Positions 43,179 through 52,479 of a stretch of 64,000 nucleotides of DNA are shown piece after piece. The notes beneath the pieces are model-generated. The model searched no databases, was not told the DNA's origin, and saw only the letters and a program-made list of their open reading frames with translations. Every line of letters begins with the position of its first letter. The first letter of the stretch is position 1. Position numbers and translations under genes: made by a program. Source of the stretch: Bicyclus anynana (taxonomy: Eukaryota > Arthropoda > Insecta > Lepidoptera > Nymphalidae); the NCBI RefSeq assembly GCF_947172395.1, contig NC_069104.1, forward strand, positions 11,311,355 to 11,375,354. The letters are read 5' to 3'.

Positions 43179-43318
43179 TCAGGAACTACTGGTCAGATTT
43201 AAAGAATTCTTTCAATGTTAGATAGCCCACTTATCGAGGAAGTCTCTAGGCTGTATATTATCCCCGTATTCTTACGGGAACGGGAATCACGCGGATGAAA
43301 CCGCGCGACGTCAGCTAG
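43179..43318 (+). mobile_element. Helitron-like element, family A, 5' truncated
   Basis: Starts inside the element (CAGGAACTACTGGTCAGATT) and ends GCGCGACGTCAGCTAG|T. Confidence 0.8.
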
Positions 43319-43323
43319 TAATA

Positions 43324-43389
43324 TCTATACTAATATTATAAAGCTGAAGAGTTTGTTTGTTTGGTTGAATGCGCTAATCTCAGAAACCC
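43324..43389 (+). mobile_element. Helitron-like element, family A, 5' fragment
   Basis: A|TCTATACTAATATTATAAAG, CTGAAGAGTTTG, stops after AATCTCAGAAACC. It begins five bases after the CTAG end of the previous copy: head-to-tail insertion. Confidence 0.8.
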
Positions 43390-43494
43390 GTAAAATAATC
43401 TATTTAAGCCCTGCACGTTACAAAAATAAAATTATAGACTTTCTAACTCACTCCGGGATGAGATTTTTTATTGAAAAATCCTTAGAAGAAAGAA

Positions 43495-43575
43495 AAAATT
43501 CCTAAATATCAAAATTAGGACCTAGGACCTCGCCACAACAGCTAACCTCTGGACCAACTAGAAAGACCAGAGATA
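43495..43575 (-). mobile_element. SINE S3 head fragment
   Basis: TTAGGACCTAGGACCTCGCC and GCTAACCTCTGGACCAACTA (reverse A box). Confidence 0.55.
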
Positions 43576-44259
43576 TGATCAGGTGTTAAAAAGAATATAA
43601 AAAGTTACGAATTTTCTAGAGAAGAGATAAAAGATATTTAAAACTCCGCCGTTTTACCTTGTTTTCCTTTTTTTAGTCAAAAAGCTATTTATATAAACAT
43701 ATACCCAATTTTGTCTAGATCCTTTTAGCCGTTCTGGTTTGATTATGTTACAAACCATCCATCTATCCTTCGCTTTAACCACATTAGAAAATTCATTCAT
43801 ACATAACATATAGGTTGATTCAAAATCGCACCCTAATTTCCCACCCCTACACAAGAAATGTCAATCATGTCTAGTTCAATAATCTACACTGAATTTCATA
43901 AGCTAATTTCCTTTACACCATGTCATATTCGTCACTCATCTTAGACATTGATTAATAACGTTCCATTTCGCAAGTGAAAGTGATCTCTAAAGTTATGGCT
44001 GTTGAATTGAAATTCGTTTGAAATGTCGTGTACATATTCATTCGTAATATAACTTGTAATACTTTAGGGAGTTTATTAAGGTGAAATGTGTGATAGTTGG
44101 TCGGTGGTTCATAAATTAATATTACTGGCATATTACATAGGTATATGGGACTAGAGCCTTTTCTGTTTTATCATATATTAAGATGGTTATGTTTTCAGGT
44201 TCACTATATATAATCTATAATATCTATAATCTATAATACTAATTATAATATTTTTAACA
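43576..44259. other. No recognisable feature
   Basis: A 66-codon minus frame (43654-43854) with no recognised domain. Confidence 0.45.
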
Positions 44260-44398
44260 TAAAAATGGGACCAATCTCTTTTACAAAAAAAAGGATTTTC
44301 AAAATTGTTTAATAAATGACGAATTTTTGAGGTAACAAACATTTAAAAAAGCATACGCTTCGAATTGAGACTCTCCTCCTTTTTTTATAGTCGGTTAA
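44260..44398 (-). repeat. Interspersed repeat U5
   Basis: ATGGGACCAATCTCTTTTAC, GATTTTCAAAATTG, GAATTGAGACTCTCCTCCTT, then AGTCGGTTAA: reverse of the start seen at 3555 and 11812. Confidence 0.65.
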
Positions 44399-44666
44399 AA
44401 AGTTATGTAATTACAATATAATTTTGTTTACGTAGTTTTCCTAGTTAAATTTTTTACTAGTACTATTCTATCAATGTGAGATAATATTTTAAATTAATAG
44501 TCTTAATAATTTTGGGTCGTTTCGTGGTGGGCTATGAGATTTTGAGATTTTCAAAAGAATATTTGTGGCAGCCCAGTGCAGGCGAAATGTTATGTTTTGG
44601 AGAGCAAACCTGATATCCGTGAAATCCCTGACATAATCGTATTAAAGCAGCGTGGTTGGTCTAATA

Positions 44667-45136
44667 GTAGGGGAGCCGAAGAGGGGGTTTTTGCAGTTAC
44701 TCGAGCGCGGCAGTTGAACATATGGGAATAATAACTTCACTTCACCAAGTATGAACCATTAATATTGGTAAGTGCGCAACTAAAAAAAAAATACTTCATA
44801 AATACTCAACCAGCACGTCAGAGATAAGGTAGGTGAGTTGATAGCTAATAGGTGTCCATTTCGAAAATTTGACGATTTGAGCATAACGTAATGGAATGGG
44901 AGGGTTCCAAAGTTACAAAATAAAACCCTTATATTTCTGTTATCGAGCCACGATTGCGGTTAATTTTTTGAATGAAAACTTATTTTGAATAAAAATAAAC
45001 ACGTGAGCAATCGCTCATGTTTTCTGATTTCAGTAAAAAAAGTATATATAAGCATTTATTTTTTCTAATGTACCAAATCTAATCGATTCCAATGACGCTG
45101 TAGTAACTGCAAATTTAGCATCCCGGGCTCCCCTAC
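44667..45136. mobile_element. 470-bp TIR DNA element with TA target duplication
   Basis: TA|GTAGGGGAGCC at the left and GGCTCCCCTAC|TA at the right; inverted similarity continues with TTGCAGTTACT (44700) and AGTAACTGCAAA (45100). TA duplication suggests the Tc1/mariner group or a relative. Interior AT-rich, no transposase. Confidence 0.75.
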
Positions 45137-45711
45137 TATAAATGTATCCTAAAAAGTCCAACCTAAGCAAGTAGTGGGCTATTAATAATCCCTCAATGAT
45201 AATGGTGAAATAAAAATAAATAACATTTCATATAAATAATTAGTTTTATTTAACAAGTATCCTTTGGTGTGAGATATCGAAAGTCTTTTGATGATAAGTA
45301 AAAGTATAAAAAATCCTCATATTGTTCCAAAAAGCACACACATCACTCACTCAAACTCATTCGAGCAAAATGAGGAACATCAACGTGAGCTATAGATTAG
45401 CTAATGTAGACATTTGTCACGAGAACAACCCAAAAACAATGTCAAAATCAATAAACTCTCCCTAATGAAAAATTGCGGAACACCATGTACCTGCGTGTGA
45501 TGTTTAACGAAAACCAACTTTATTTTTATTGTTATAAGGTTCCTTTTACGTTGGAGTAGTGGAAACAAAAACTGTTTTTCACATTTGGCATTGTATTTTT
45601 TTCATTTCCAATTTCTGATAGCAGAATTTATTGTCATACTGTGATCATATCCTCATGCTTGCTTTACTAATGGTATTAAATTGTATTAGTTGTTATTTAA
45701 AATTTTATAAG
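45137..45711. other. No recognisable feature
   Basis: AT-rich; no supported frame. Confidence 0.5.
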
Positions 45712-45933
45712 TGTTATTTATATTAATTGATTATGAAACACGGCTAAAACTCACGTGATATTACGTCGGAGTATGCCCGACTAGTTTCGAACCCATACGG
45801 GGCCCTTAGTCATGAGCTGGTTCTTGCATCGCGGCACGATCCAAACTGCGATCAGTTTGGATCGTCGGGCATACACCGACCTAATATCACGTGAGTTTTA
45901 GCCGTGTTTCATAATCAATTAATATGAATAACA
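45712..45933. mobile_element. Palindromic MITE with about 70-bp arms
   Basis: Left arm 45712-45781 and right arm about 45864-45933 are inverse: TGTTATT.ATATTAATTGAT, TATGAAACACGGCTAAAACT, CACGTGATATTA, GTATGCCCGAC, with three or so mismatches. The centre has GGGGCCCTTAGTCATGAGC and a second small palindrome (GATCCAAACTG / CAGTTTGGATC). A relic is at 17641. Non-coding. Confidence 0.9.
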
Positions 45934-46011
45934 GTCACGATAGTTTAAATTCTAAAAAAGTGTTATTTAGTTTTGTTTTGGTAATATTTAAGACACCAAA
46001 TTATAATAGGT

Positions 46012-46056
46012 ATGCTGGTATGGTATAGTATGGTATGGTATAGGTATGCTAGCATA
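46012..46056. repeat. (GGTAT)n simple repeat
   Basis: Runs of GGTATGGTATAGTATGGTAT. A similar short tract is at about 63848. Confidence 0.8.
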
Positions 46057-46164
46057 TTATTGTAAGTGCGTTATCTGAGTTTTCGGGCCATCGGCTATGC
46101 TCTAGATCTAGGTCATTCAATAAATCAGGAGTCTACATTAATACCAATAAACAGCTGTAATCTA

Positions 46165-46453
46165 TATCGTTATCAATCCATATTTGGCTCACTGCTGAGC
46201 TCGAGTCTCCTCTCAGAATGTGAGGGGCTAGGCCAATAGTCTACCACGCTGGCCCAATGCAGACTTAAAATCAGATAATTAATTCTCTGGTATGCAGTTT
46301 TCCTCGCGATTTTCTTCACCGTTTGAGACACGTGATATTTAATTTCTTAAAATGCACACAACTGAAAAGTTTGAGGTGCATGCCACAGACTGGATTCGAA
46401 CCCACACCTTCCGGAATTGCAGGCAGAGGTCGTATCCACTGGGCTATCACTTT
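46165..46453 (-). mobile_element. SINE S2, full length
   Basis: TTTGGCTCACTGCTGAGCTC to GGATTCGAACCCACACCTTC (B box) and CGTATCCACTGGGCTATCAC (A box). Small deletions around 46265-46300. Confidence 0.9.
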
Positions 46454-46461
46454 AATCTATA

Positions 46462-46635
46462 TTTCTATAGTAATATTATAAGAGGTAAAGTTTGTGGTAT
46501 TGTAGGGGGTAATCTCTGAATTTCGATAATAGTTTAACCACCAGAGAGCCACGTTATTTGCGAGTGTTATAGGCGTTATATTGTCGCCGTATTCTCACGG
46601 GAACAGGAACTACCCGGGGTGTCTTAAAGTATACC
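46462..46635 (+). mobile_element. Helitron-like element, family A, strongly diverged
   Basis: TTCTATAGTAATATTATAAG at the left; CCCGTATTC-like CGCCGTATTCTCACGGGAAC, AGGAACTACCCGG at the right. The CTAG end is near 46636 (ATACCTAGTAA). Confidence 0.55.
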
Positions 46636-46887
46636 TAGTAAATAATGAAGTGCTTGATTTTTAGTAATATTTTTAAAAAAATCTTTTTAATTTTTCACAG
46701 TTACAGTAATTTGATGAAAAATAATTTTCGGTTGCCAGTCTTTCAAGTAAAATAATCCCTTATTTAATCTAACCACATAGTGGAGCGACGCGCAAAATGT
46801 AGTCCGCGTCCCGAGAGATTCCGGAGTAATGAAAGTGGGTGGATTCCGGGACGAATTCCGGGACACCGGATCCGCCGGCTAACCTAA

Positions 46888-47142
46888 TATCACTGAAGGC
46901 AATTACAAAAATTAACACCGCACGCGCTCCAAACGCCTCCAATCCCGCAAATGATTTCGCGGGACTGCTTATTAGATTCCCGCGGGATCTATTGTTAATC
47001 GCGTTGAGATTACGGGGCTTTGCCATTTTCCGGGATGACGTGTTTGATATTGGGTTCTTTGTTTTTTTTTGTTTCTTTTGGGATCGAAGTTCTTTTGTAT
47101 GTAGGCAGTAGTGTATACCTACTGGTAGATTTTGTCATGTTA
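46888..47142. repeat. Repeat U3, tandem copy 1 (255 bp)
   Basis: Duplicated at 47143-47391 with roughly ten differences. Holds CCAATCCCGCAAATGATTTC, GCGGGACTGCTTATTAGATT, CCCGCGGGATCTATTGTTAA, TTTTCCGGGATGACGTG and TCTTTTGGGATCGAAGTT. Both strands are open (plus 46839-47111, minus 46769-47026) owing to lack of stops in the GC-rich core. Confidence 0.9.
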
Positions 47143-47391
47143 TATCACTAAAGGCAATTACAAAAATTAACACCGGACGCGCTCCAAACGCCTCCAATCC
47201 CGCAAATGATTTCGCGGGACTGCTTATTAGATTCCCGCGGGATCTATTGTTAATCGCGCTGAGGTTACGGGGCTTTGCCGTTTTCCGGGATGACGTGTTT
47301 AATATTGGGTTCTTTGTTTTTTTTTGTTTCTTTTGGGATCGAAGTTGTTTTGTATGTAGGCAGTAGTGTATACTGGTAGAATTTGTCATGT
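47143..47391. repeat. Repeat U3, tandem copy 2
   Basis: Direct copy of 46888-47142, about 96% identical, ending TTTGTCATG. A 6-base deletion (ACCTAC region) shortens it. The matching minus frame is 47135-47449. Confidence 0.9.
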
Positions 47392-47435
47392 AACGAAATT
47401 TAAACACACGTACAACTCTTAACATTATATTATTA

Positions 47436-47629
47436 CTAGCTGACGCCACGCAGTTTCACTCGCATGATTCCCGTTCCCGTAGGAACACGGAGATAATATA
47501 TAGCCTTCCTCGATAAATGGGCTATCTAACACTAAAAGAATTTTCTAAATCGGACCAGTAGTTCCTGAGATTAGCGCGTTCAATCTAACAAACAAACAAA
47601 CTCTTCACCTTTATAGTATTAAGTATAGA
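47436..47629 (-). mobile_element. Helitron-like element, family A
   Basis: A|CTAGCTGACGCCACGCAG to AAGTATAGA|T; the 3' hairpin is eroded (CCACGCAG for CCGCGCGG). Confidence 0.85.
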
Positions 47630-47635
47630 TTTGAT

Positions 47636-47755
47636 GACCTCCGTGGCGCAGTGGTATGCGCGGTGGATATACAACACGGAGATCCTGGGTTTGACCCCTG
47701 GCTGGGCTGATTGAGGTTTTCTTAATTAGTCCAGGTCTGGCTGGTGGGAGCTTAT
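47636..47755 (+). mobile_element. S1 (Metulj-like) SINE, head half
   Basis: GACCTCCGTGGCGCAGTGGT (A box), ATCCTGGGTTTGACCCC (B box with one change), GGTTTTCTTAATTAGTCCAG, GTCTGGCTGGTGGGAG, then cut by an AT-rich segment. A reverse S1 tail scrap (ACAAATTAGCCCTTAACTAC) lies at 47977. Confidence 0.85.
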
Positions 47756-48179
47756 TTTTTTTAGCTATTTTTTTTATTAATTTAAAAAATTAATAAAAAA
47801 AAATAATATGTACGTATATGTGGTTGTGTTTTTTTGTTTGTGTGCGTATGGTTTATATACTTACTTGATTTTGTCAAAATCATCTGATGAAATTGGATGA
47901 AATTTTTCTATTTTTTTTATATTTTCGAGGTAATGGTTTATGTTATACTTTTTTAGCACTTTTTTTGTTCAATGACAAATTAGCCCTTAACTACAATCTC
48001 ACTTGCTGAGAGACGAGGCATTTTACGATTGAAGCGGACTTTCTTGAAAGAGACAAGTTAATCTACCCTGAAGGTTTCATCGCACTAAAATCCTTATTCT
48101 CTTTTCTTTACCGGAAAGTACCTACAACCAGCCAAACCATCATTAAAACAATATTAGGCACTAAAAATAAAATATATAT

Positions 48180-48345
48180 TACAAAAATTAACACTGCACG
48201 GGATCCAAACGCCTTCAATCCCGCAAATGATTTTGTGGGACAGCTTATTAGATTTTCGCGGGATCTATTGTTAATCGCGCTAAGATTACGAAGCTTTGCA
48301 ATCACGCTGCGAGGTTTTCCGGGATTTTTGTTATTTATTGAGTTA
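48180..48345. repeat. Repeat U3, dispersed copy 3
   Basis: ACAAAAATTAACACTGCACG, CGCAAATGATTTTGTGGGAC, TTCGCGGGATCTATTGTTAA, CGCGCTAAGATTACG, then GAGGTTTTCCGGGATTTTTG. Diverged about 15% from the tandem pair. The minus frame stays open here too. Confidence 0.8.
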
Positions 48346-48480
48346 CTAGCTGTAGCCCCCGGTTTAAAACCCTTAGATTCCATTGAAGTGAGAATAGTAA
48401 ATAGCATATGTGTTGTACCAGACTATATCTATCATATCCAGATTCGCTCAGCCGTTGAGCTGTGATTGAACAACATCCAT
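48346..48480 (-). mobile_element. Helitron-like element fragment (family B/D)
   Basis: A|CTAGCTGTAGCCCCCGGT, then CAGATTCGCTCAGCCGTTGA and GATTGAACAACATCCAT, the usual order for this family; the 5' end is not found. Confidence 0.6.
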
Positions 48481-48867
48481 GAAAAAAAACAGGAAGTTTT
48501 CTTAGTTTTTCCAATATTTTAATTTTTTTAGTACTTTTTTAGAAATTATAAGAAGACCAAGACCATAAATGATTAAAAAAAATATATACATACCTATTTG
48601 ATATTACTTGTCTGCATTTTTTACTATAAAAGCAGACGTTTGCTTTCATGTCACGCTAAAAGTTCTATTGGACTGAAAGATTAAACCTCCAGATATAGAT
48701 TTAAGTCTAATTTTGATCCGCTACTTGTATAGGTTGTAGGTATATAGCTAAAATTCGATCTAATTTCAACCTAAATACGACGTGATACAGTAGTTATTTT
48801 AATAACAACGTGGACGGAATGAAACTTCTAATAAGTAAAATTGTCTTATCTTTGACTACACCGTACA

Positions 48868-48985
48868 AAAATGTTCGCAATCCCGCAAATTCTTTGATGA
48901 CTGCTTATTAGATTCCCCCGGGATCTATCCAAGATTAAGACGTCGTACGATCAGACTGCGGGATTATTCGGGATTTCTTTTATTT
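48868..48985. repeat. Repeat U3, dispersed copy 4 (fragment)
   Basis: CGCAATCCCGCAAATTCTTT, GACTGCTTATTAGATTCCCC, CGGGATCTATCC, TGCGGGATTATTCGGGATTT. The most diverged copy, with an internal deletion. Confidence 0.7.
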
Positions 48986-49011
48986 ATCGTCTAAAATATT
49001 TTTCGCTTCCA

Positions 49012-49400
49012 TTGTTTACTTCGCCACAGCGGGCGATGGAACGAGCTATGTTAGGAGTATCTCTGCGTGATCGAATCAGAAATGAGGATATGGCGGATCT
49101 CCGCAGAAGAACCATAGTTACCGACCGAGTTGCGAAGCTGAAGTGGCAATGGGCAGGGCACATAGTTCGAAAGAGCCGATGGACCCCAAGGTCCCAAAGT
49201 GCTGGAATGGCGACCCCGCACTAGTAAGTGTTGGCCGACTGCCGGCCCACCAGGTGGACTGGCGACATCAAGCGAGTCGCTGGGATTCGCTGGATGCAGG
49301 TGGCTCAGTATCGTGATTTGGAAGGGATTTGGAAGTCCCTACAAAAGGTCTATGTCCTGCAGTGGACATCCATCGGCTGATATGATGATGATGATTTTTA
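49012..49400 (+). pseudogene. RTE LINE, C-terminal ORF2 relic
   Basis: Frame 49033-49180 gives AMERAMLGVSLRDRIRNEDM and VAKLKWQWAGHIVRKS. An eight-base loss at RADGRWG shifts the frame; from 49199 another frame gives LEWRPRTSK and a third gives the IKRVAGIRWMQ part. It ends with QWTSIG-type GTGGACATCCATCGGCTGAT and a (ATG)n tail. Best preserved RTE piece in the window, still inactive. Confidence 0.9.
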
Positions 49401-49443
49401 CATAAGAGATTGCTGTGAGCGATAATTTGTATCCTATTTCTTT

Positions 49444-49665
49444 ATTTTTTTTTTGGGCTGGTGGGAGGCTTCGACCGTGGCCAGTTACCACCCTACCGGC
49501 AAAGACGTACCGCCAAGCGATTTTGCGTTCCGGTACGATTTCGTATAGAAACCAAAGACGTGTGGTTTGTCTTCCTACTCCTAACAAGTCCGCTAACATC
49601 TTAGATTACATCATCACTTACCATCAGGTGACATTGTAGTTAAGGGGTAACTTGTAAAGAATAAA
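49444..49665 (+). mobile_element. S1 (Metulj-like) SINE, head missing
   Basis: GGGCTGGTGGGAGGCTTCGA, CCACCCTACCGGCAAAGACG, CGTTCCGGTACGATTTCGTA, CATCACTTACCATCAGGTGA, AACTTGTAAAGAATAAAATA. Confidence 0.9.
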
Positions 49666-50129
49666 ATAAAAAAAGGTTATATTGTTTCTCTCCTTGTTTT
49701 GTGATGTACAAATAAAGTGTATAAATAAATAATAAAAACCCCAAAATTAAAGATGTCTGTTTAAATGTATGGAAAATGTTATTCAAGGTCGTTGACATTA
49801 GCAGGCTTGAAATGCATGTACATTTTTTCTATATCTGGAAAATTTGTCCCCTAATCCCTGTATCCTTCTTATGTATAAAAACTTTTCTCTTTCCCTAAGA
49901 TTCGTGTCCTTTCATGTATCTAAGTATACTAAATAAGTGATACCCTTATACATTTTTAAAAGCCCGAGGAGAGTAAACTTTTTAGAGTGGTCCTAAAATC
50001 CGTGCGTTTACCCTGAGTATAAATATTTAATAATGTTAGCCCACAACAGACCGACTTAATTTGACGCGGGACAGACAAACTTCTAGTTCTATAGTCACTT
50101 GTGATAGTAAAGTATAGGTTTGTTTGGTA
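49666..50129. other. No recognisable feature
   Basis: AT-rich, no supported frame. Confidence 0.5.
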
Positions 50130-50325
50130 TCTATACTAATATATAAAGCTGAAGAGTTTGTTTGTTTGTTTGAATTAACGCGCTAATCTCAGGAACTATG
50201 GTCCGATTTGAAAAATTCTTTCAGTGTTAGATAGCCCGTTTATCGAAGAAGGCTATAGGCTAAAATATCCCCGTTTTCCCACGGGAACGGGAACCACGCG
50301 TTCAAAACCACGCGGCGTCCGCTAG
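50130..50325 (+). mobile_element. Helitron-like element, family A, complete
   Basis: A|TCTATACTAATATATAAAGC to CACGCGGCGTCCGCTAG|T. The terminal GTCCGCTAG resembles family B, so the end may be a recombinant of the two families. Confidence 0.85.
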
Positions 50326-50340
50326 TAGTATATAATTGAG

Positions 50341-50612
50341 TAAGTGATAGCCCAGTGGATATGACCCCTTCCTCCGATTCTGGAGGGTGTTGGTTCGAAT
50401 GCAGTCATTTCAACTCTTCAGTTGTGTGCATTTTAAGACATTAAGTATGTCTGAACGGTGAAGGAAAGTTTGAGTCGTTTGAGACACGTGATATTTATTT
50501 ATCAAAATGCACATAACTGAAAAGTCGGAGGTGCATGCCCTGGACCGGATTCGAACCCACACCCTCCGGAATCGGAGGCAGAGGTCATATCTACTGGGCT
50601 ATCACAGCTCTT
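50341..50612. mobile_element. Inverted SINE S2 dimer (two heads facing outward)
   Basis: Forward head half 50341-50450 (GTGATAGCCCAGTGGATATG, TTGGTTCGAATGCAGTC, TTCAGTTGTGTGCATTTTAA) then reverse head half about 50465-50612 (ATCAAAATGCACATAACTGA, GGATTCGAACCCACACCC, TACTGGGCTATCAC). The arms of about 110 bases can fold on each other. Neither half has a tail. Confidence 0.85.
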
Positions 50613-50819
50613 TATATATTCCCTTTGAATTATTAAAAAAAATTATATGAGTAATTGGAATATTTATTAATTGCATTTTTTTTGTTTTAGGTAAACAAAT
50701 ATGCTCTACATTACTACTAGAAGGTATTTACTTAGATTATGCTCGACTTAGTGAGGTGCATAAGGTTTTTAACTAGGGTATGGCACTATAAGTAAAAATT
50801 GGAAAATGCCTTGTATTCT

Positions 50820-51158
50820 ATTACATGTTTTCGTAATTGTGATCATCTAACATAGTTATTTCAAAGAAATTATCTTTACTACGTCATTCTTTATCAAATA
50901 GCAGTGATTTTATTGTTTTACGATCATCTAACATGATTATTTCAACGAAAATACGTAAATAACGGATTTTTAGTTGATACAATCTTACTAATTGTTACTC
51001 CCTCTTCAATATTACTGCCACTTTACGTAAAATAAAGATACTTATGTCATTTCGTTGAAAATACGATGTTAGATGATTGCATACGCGAAAATATGACGAA
51101 AAACGATGTAGTGACTCATTATTTGAATGGCACACTGAGATACATAATAACCCTGCAG
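50820..51158. mobile_element. TIR element (GGGTTATTATGTA type), copy 2
   Basis: Right end GATGTAGTGACTCATTATTT, GAATGGCACACTGAGATACA, TAATAACCCTGCAGG matches the left end at 36909. The interior repeats GATCATCTAACAT.ATTATTTCAA at about 50841 and 50922, and its inverse TTTCGTTGAAAATACGATGT near 51050. The left terminus could not be found. Confidence 0.65.
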
Positions 51159-51170
51159 GCCAGTCTATAC

Positions 51171-51358
51171 TACTGTAGCCATGTGGCTTTTCGATTCTCT
51201 TTCTACAAACGCTAACGTTTCAAAAATTAGTAAAATGTATGTGAATGACAGCTTCGATCGATAATTTGATCACGTGACCTGTCAATAATAAATGTCATTC
51301 ATTTTTTTAATTTTTAGCGTTTGCAGAAAGAGAATCGACGTGCCACATAGCTACAATA
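51171..51358. mobile_element. Palindromic MITE (GTAGCCATGTGGC type), copy 1
   Basis: Arms: TACTGTAGCCATGTGGC, CGATTCTCTTTCTACAAACG, CTAACG at the left, inverse at the right (AGCGTTTGCAGAAAGAGAAT, CGACGTGCCACATAGCTACA). The centre holds GATCACGTGACCTGTC. Copy 2 at 58463 has the opposite core orientation. Confidence 0.85.
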
Positions 51359-51525
51359 AAAGTCAAAATTCATTTATTTCAATAAGGCTTAGTTTACAAC
51401 CACTTTTGAAAGGTCAAGATTATGTCATAATTTAATTTAATTTAATGGTGGTAATAATAGTCGAAAACTTAAAAGAAGAGAAGAGCCCACAACAAACTCA
51501 GACAAGTTTTTTTTTTGTTTACCAC
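51359..51525 (+). repeat. Interspersed repeat U4
   Basis: AAAATTCATTTATTTCAATA, AGGCTTAGTTTACAACCACT, GGTGGTAATAATAGTCGAAA, CCCACAACAAACTCAGACAA. A deletion removes the GTTACG-TTCCAAACGC part. Confidence 0.75.
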
Positions 51526-51680
51526 CATTTTACAAACTTATTTAAAACTAAGCACACAGTCGTTTATTACAGTTTAACGCCAAGTTTTTTTTATCATTAA
51601 TATAATCATTAACACTATAATAAGCCTTTCCCAATAGTATAGGCATGTGTCTGATGATGGAGCATTAAAATATGCTGTAA

Positions 51681-51896
51681 CTAGCGGACGCCCGCGACTT
51701 CGTCCGCGTGGAATTTAGTTTTCACGAATTCCTCGGAAACCATTAATTTTTTCGGGATAAAAAGTAGCTTATGTATTAATCCAGAGTTTAATCTATTTCC
51801 ATTTCAAATTTCAGCCAAATCGCTTCAGTAGTAGCGGCGTTAAAGAGTAACAAACATACATCCATACAAAACGGAACTTTTGCGTTTTAGTAAGAT
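51681..51896 (-). mobile_element. Helitron-like element, family B, complete
   Basis: A|CTAGCGGACGCCCGCGACTT to GTTTTAGTAAGA|T. Interior AAAGTAGCTTATGTATTAAT, CAAATCGCTTCAGTAGTAGC. Confidence 0.85.
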
Positions 51897-51984
51897 ATAC
51901 TCGTAATATGTAAATGACGACATTTCTAACGCGTTAACATAGTTGCTAAGCGTTAATGTTGAACAATTATTGAATTTAATTAAC

Positions 51985-52150
51985 TAATCGTACCGGATCT
52001 AGCGTTCCGGTACGATGACATGTAGAAACTGAAAGGAATGTGGATTTTCATCCTCTTCCAACCAAATTAGCCCGCTTCCATCTAAGATTGCATCATCACT
52101 TACCATCAGGTGAGATTGTAGTCAAGGGCTAACTTGTAAAGAATAAAAAA
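51985..52150 (+). mobile_element. S1 SINE, 3' half
   Basis: AGCGTTCCGGTACGATGACA to CAGGTGAGATTGTAGTCAAG, GGCTAACTTGTAAAGAATAA, A9. The promoter half is missing, typical of LINE-style 5' truncation. Confidence 0.9.
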
Positions 52151-52194
52151 AAAGAGTACAAAGATAGCTTATGAATATTCGTTAAATAAAATAT

Positions 52195-52310
52195 ATGTAT
52201 ATGAAACTGACACAGATACTCGAATACATACAAGCTCATCACACAAACATGTATTAGTAGTGGGAATCAACCCATGGTCTTTAAAAGGTCATTAAAAGGT
52301 CCACTGCCTT
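52195..52310 (-). mobile_element. SINE S5 fragment
   Basis: GACACAGATACTCG, CTCATCACACAAACATG and GTGGGAATCAACCCATGG parallel 18400-18485. Confidence 0.5.
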
Positions 52311-52479
52311 TCTCTAACATCATTCTTTTTGCACCAAACGTTGTAAAAATAACATGTTTCCTACATATCTTATAACTTAAACCCCTAGATAAAATCAAAA
52401 TTTCTAAATAATAGGGTATGTTAATGCTGACATATTTTTATTATAATTATTTATTGAATAATTCAATAATATTTTAAAT

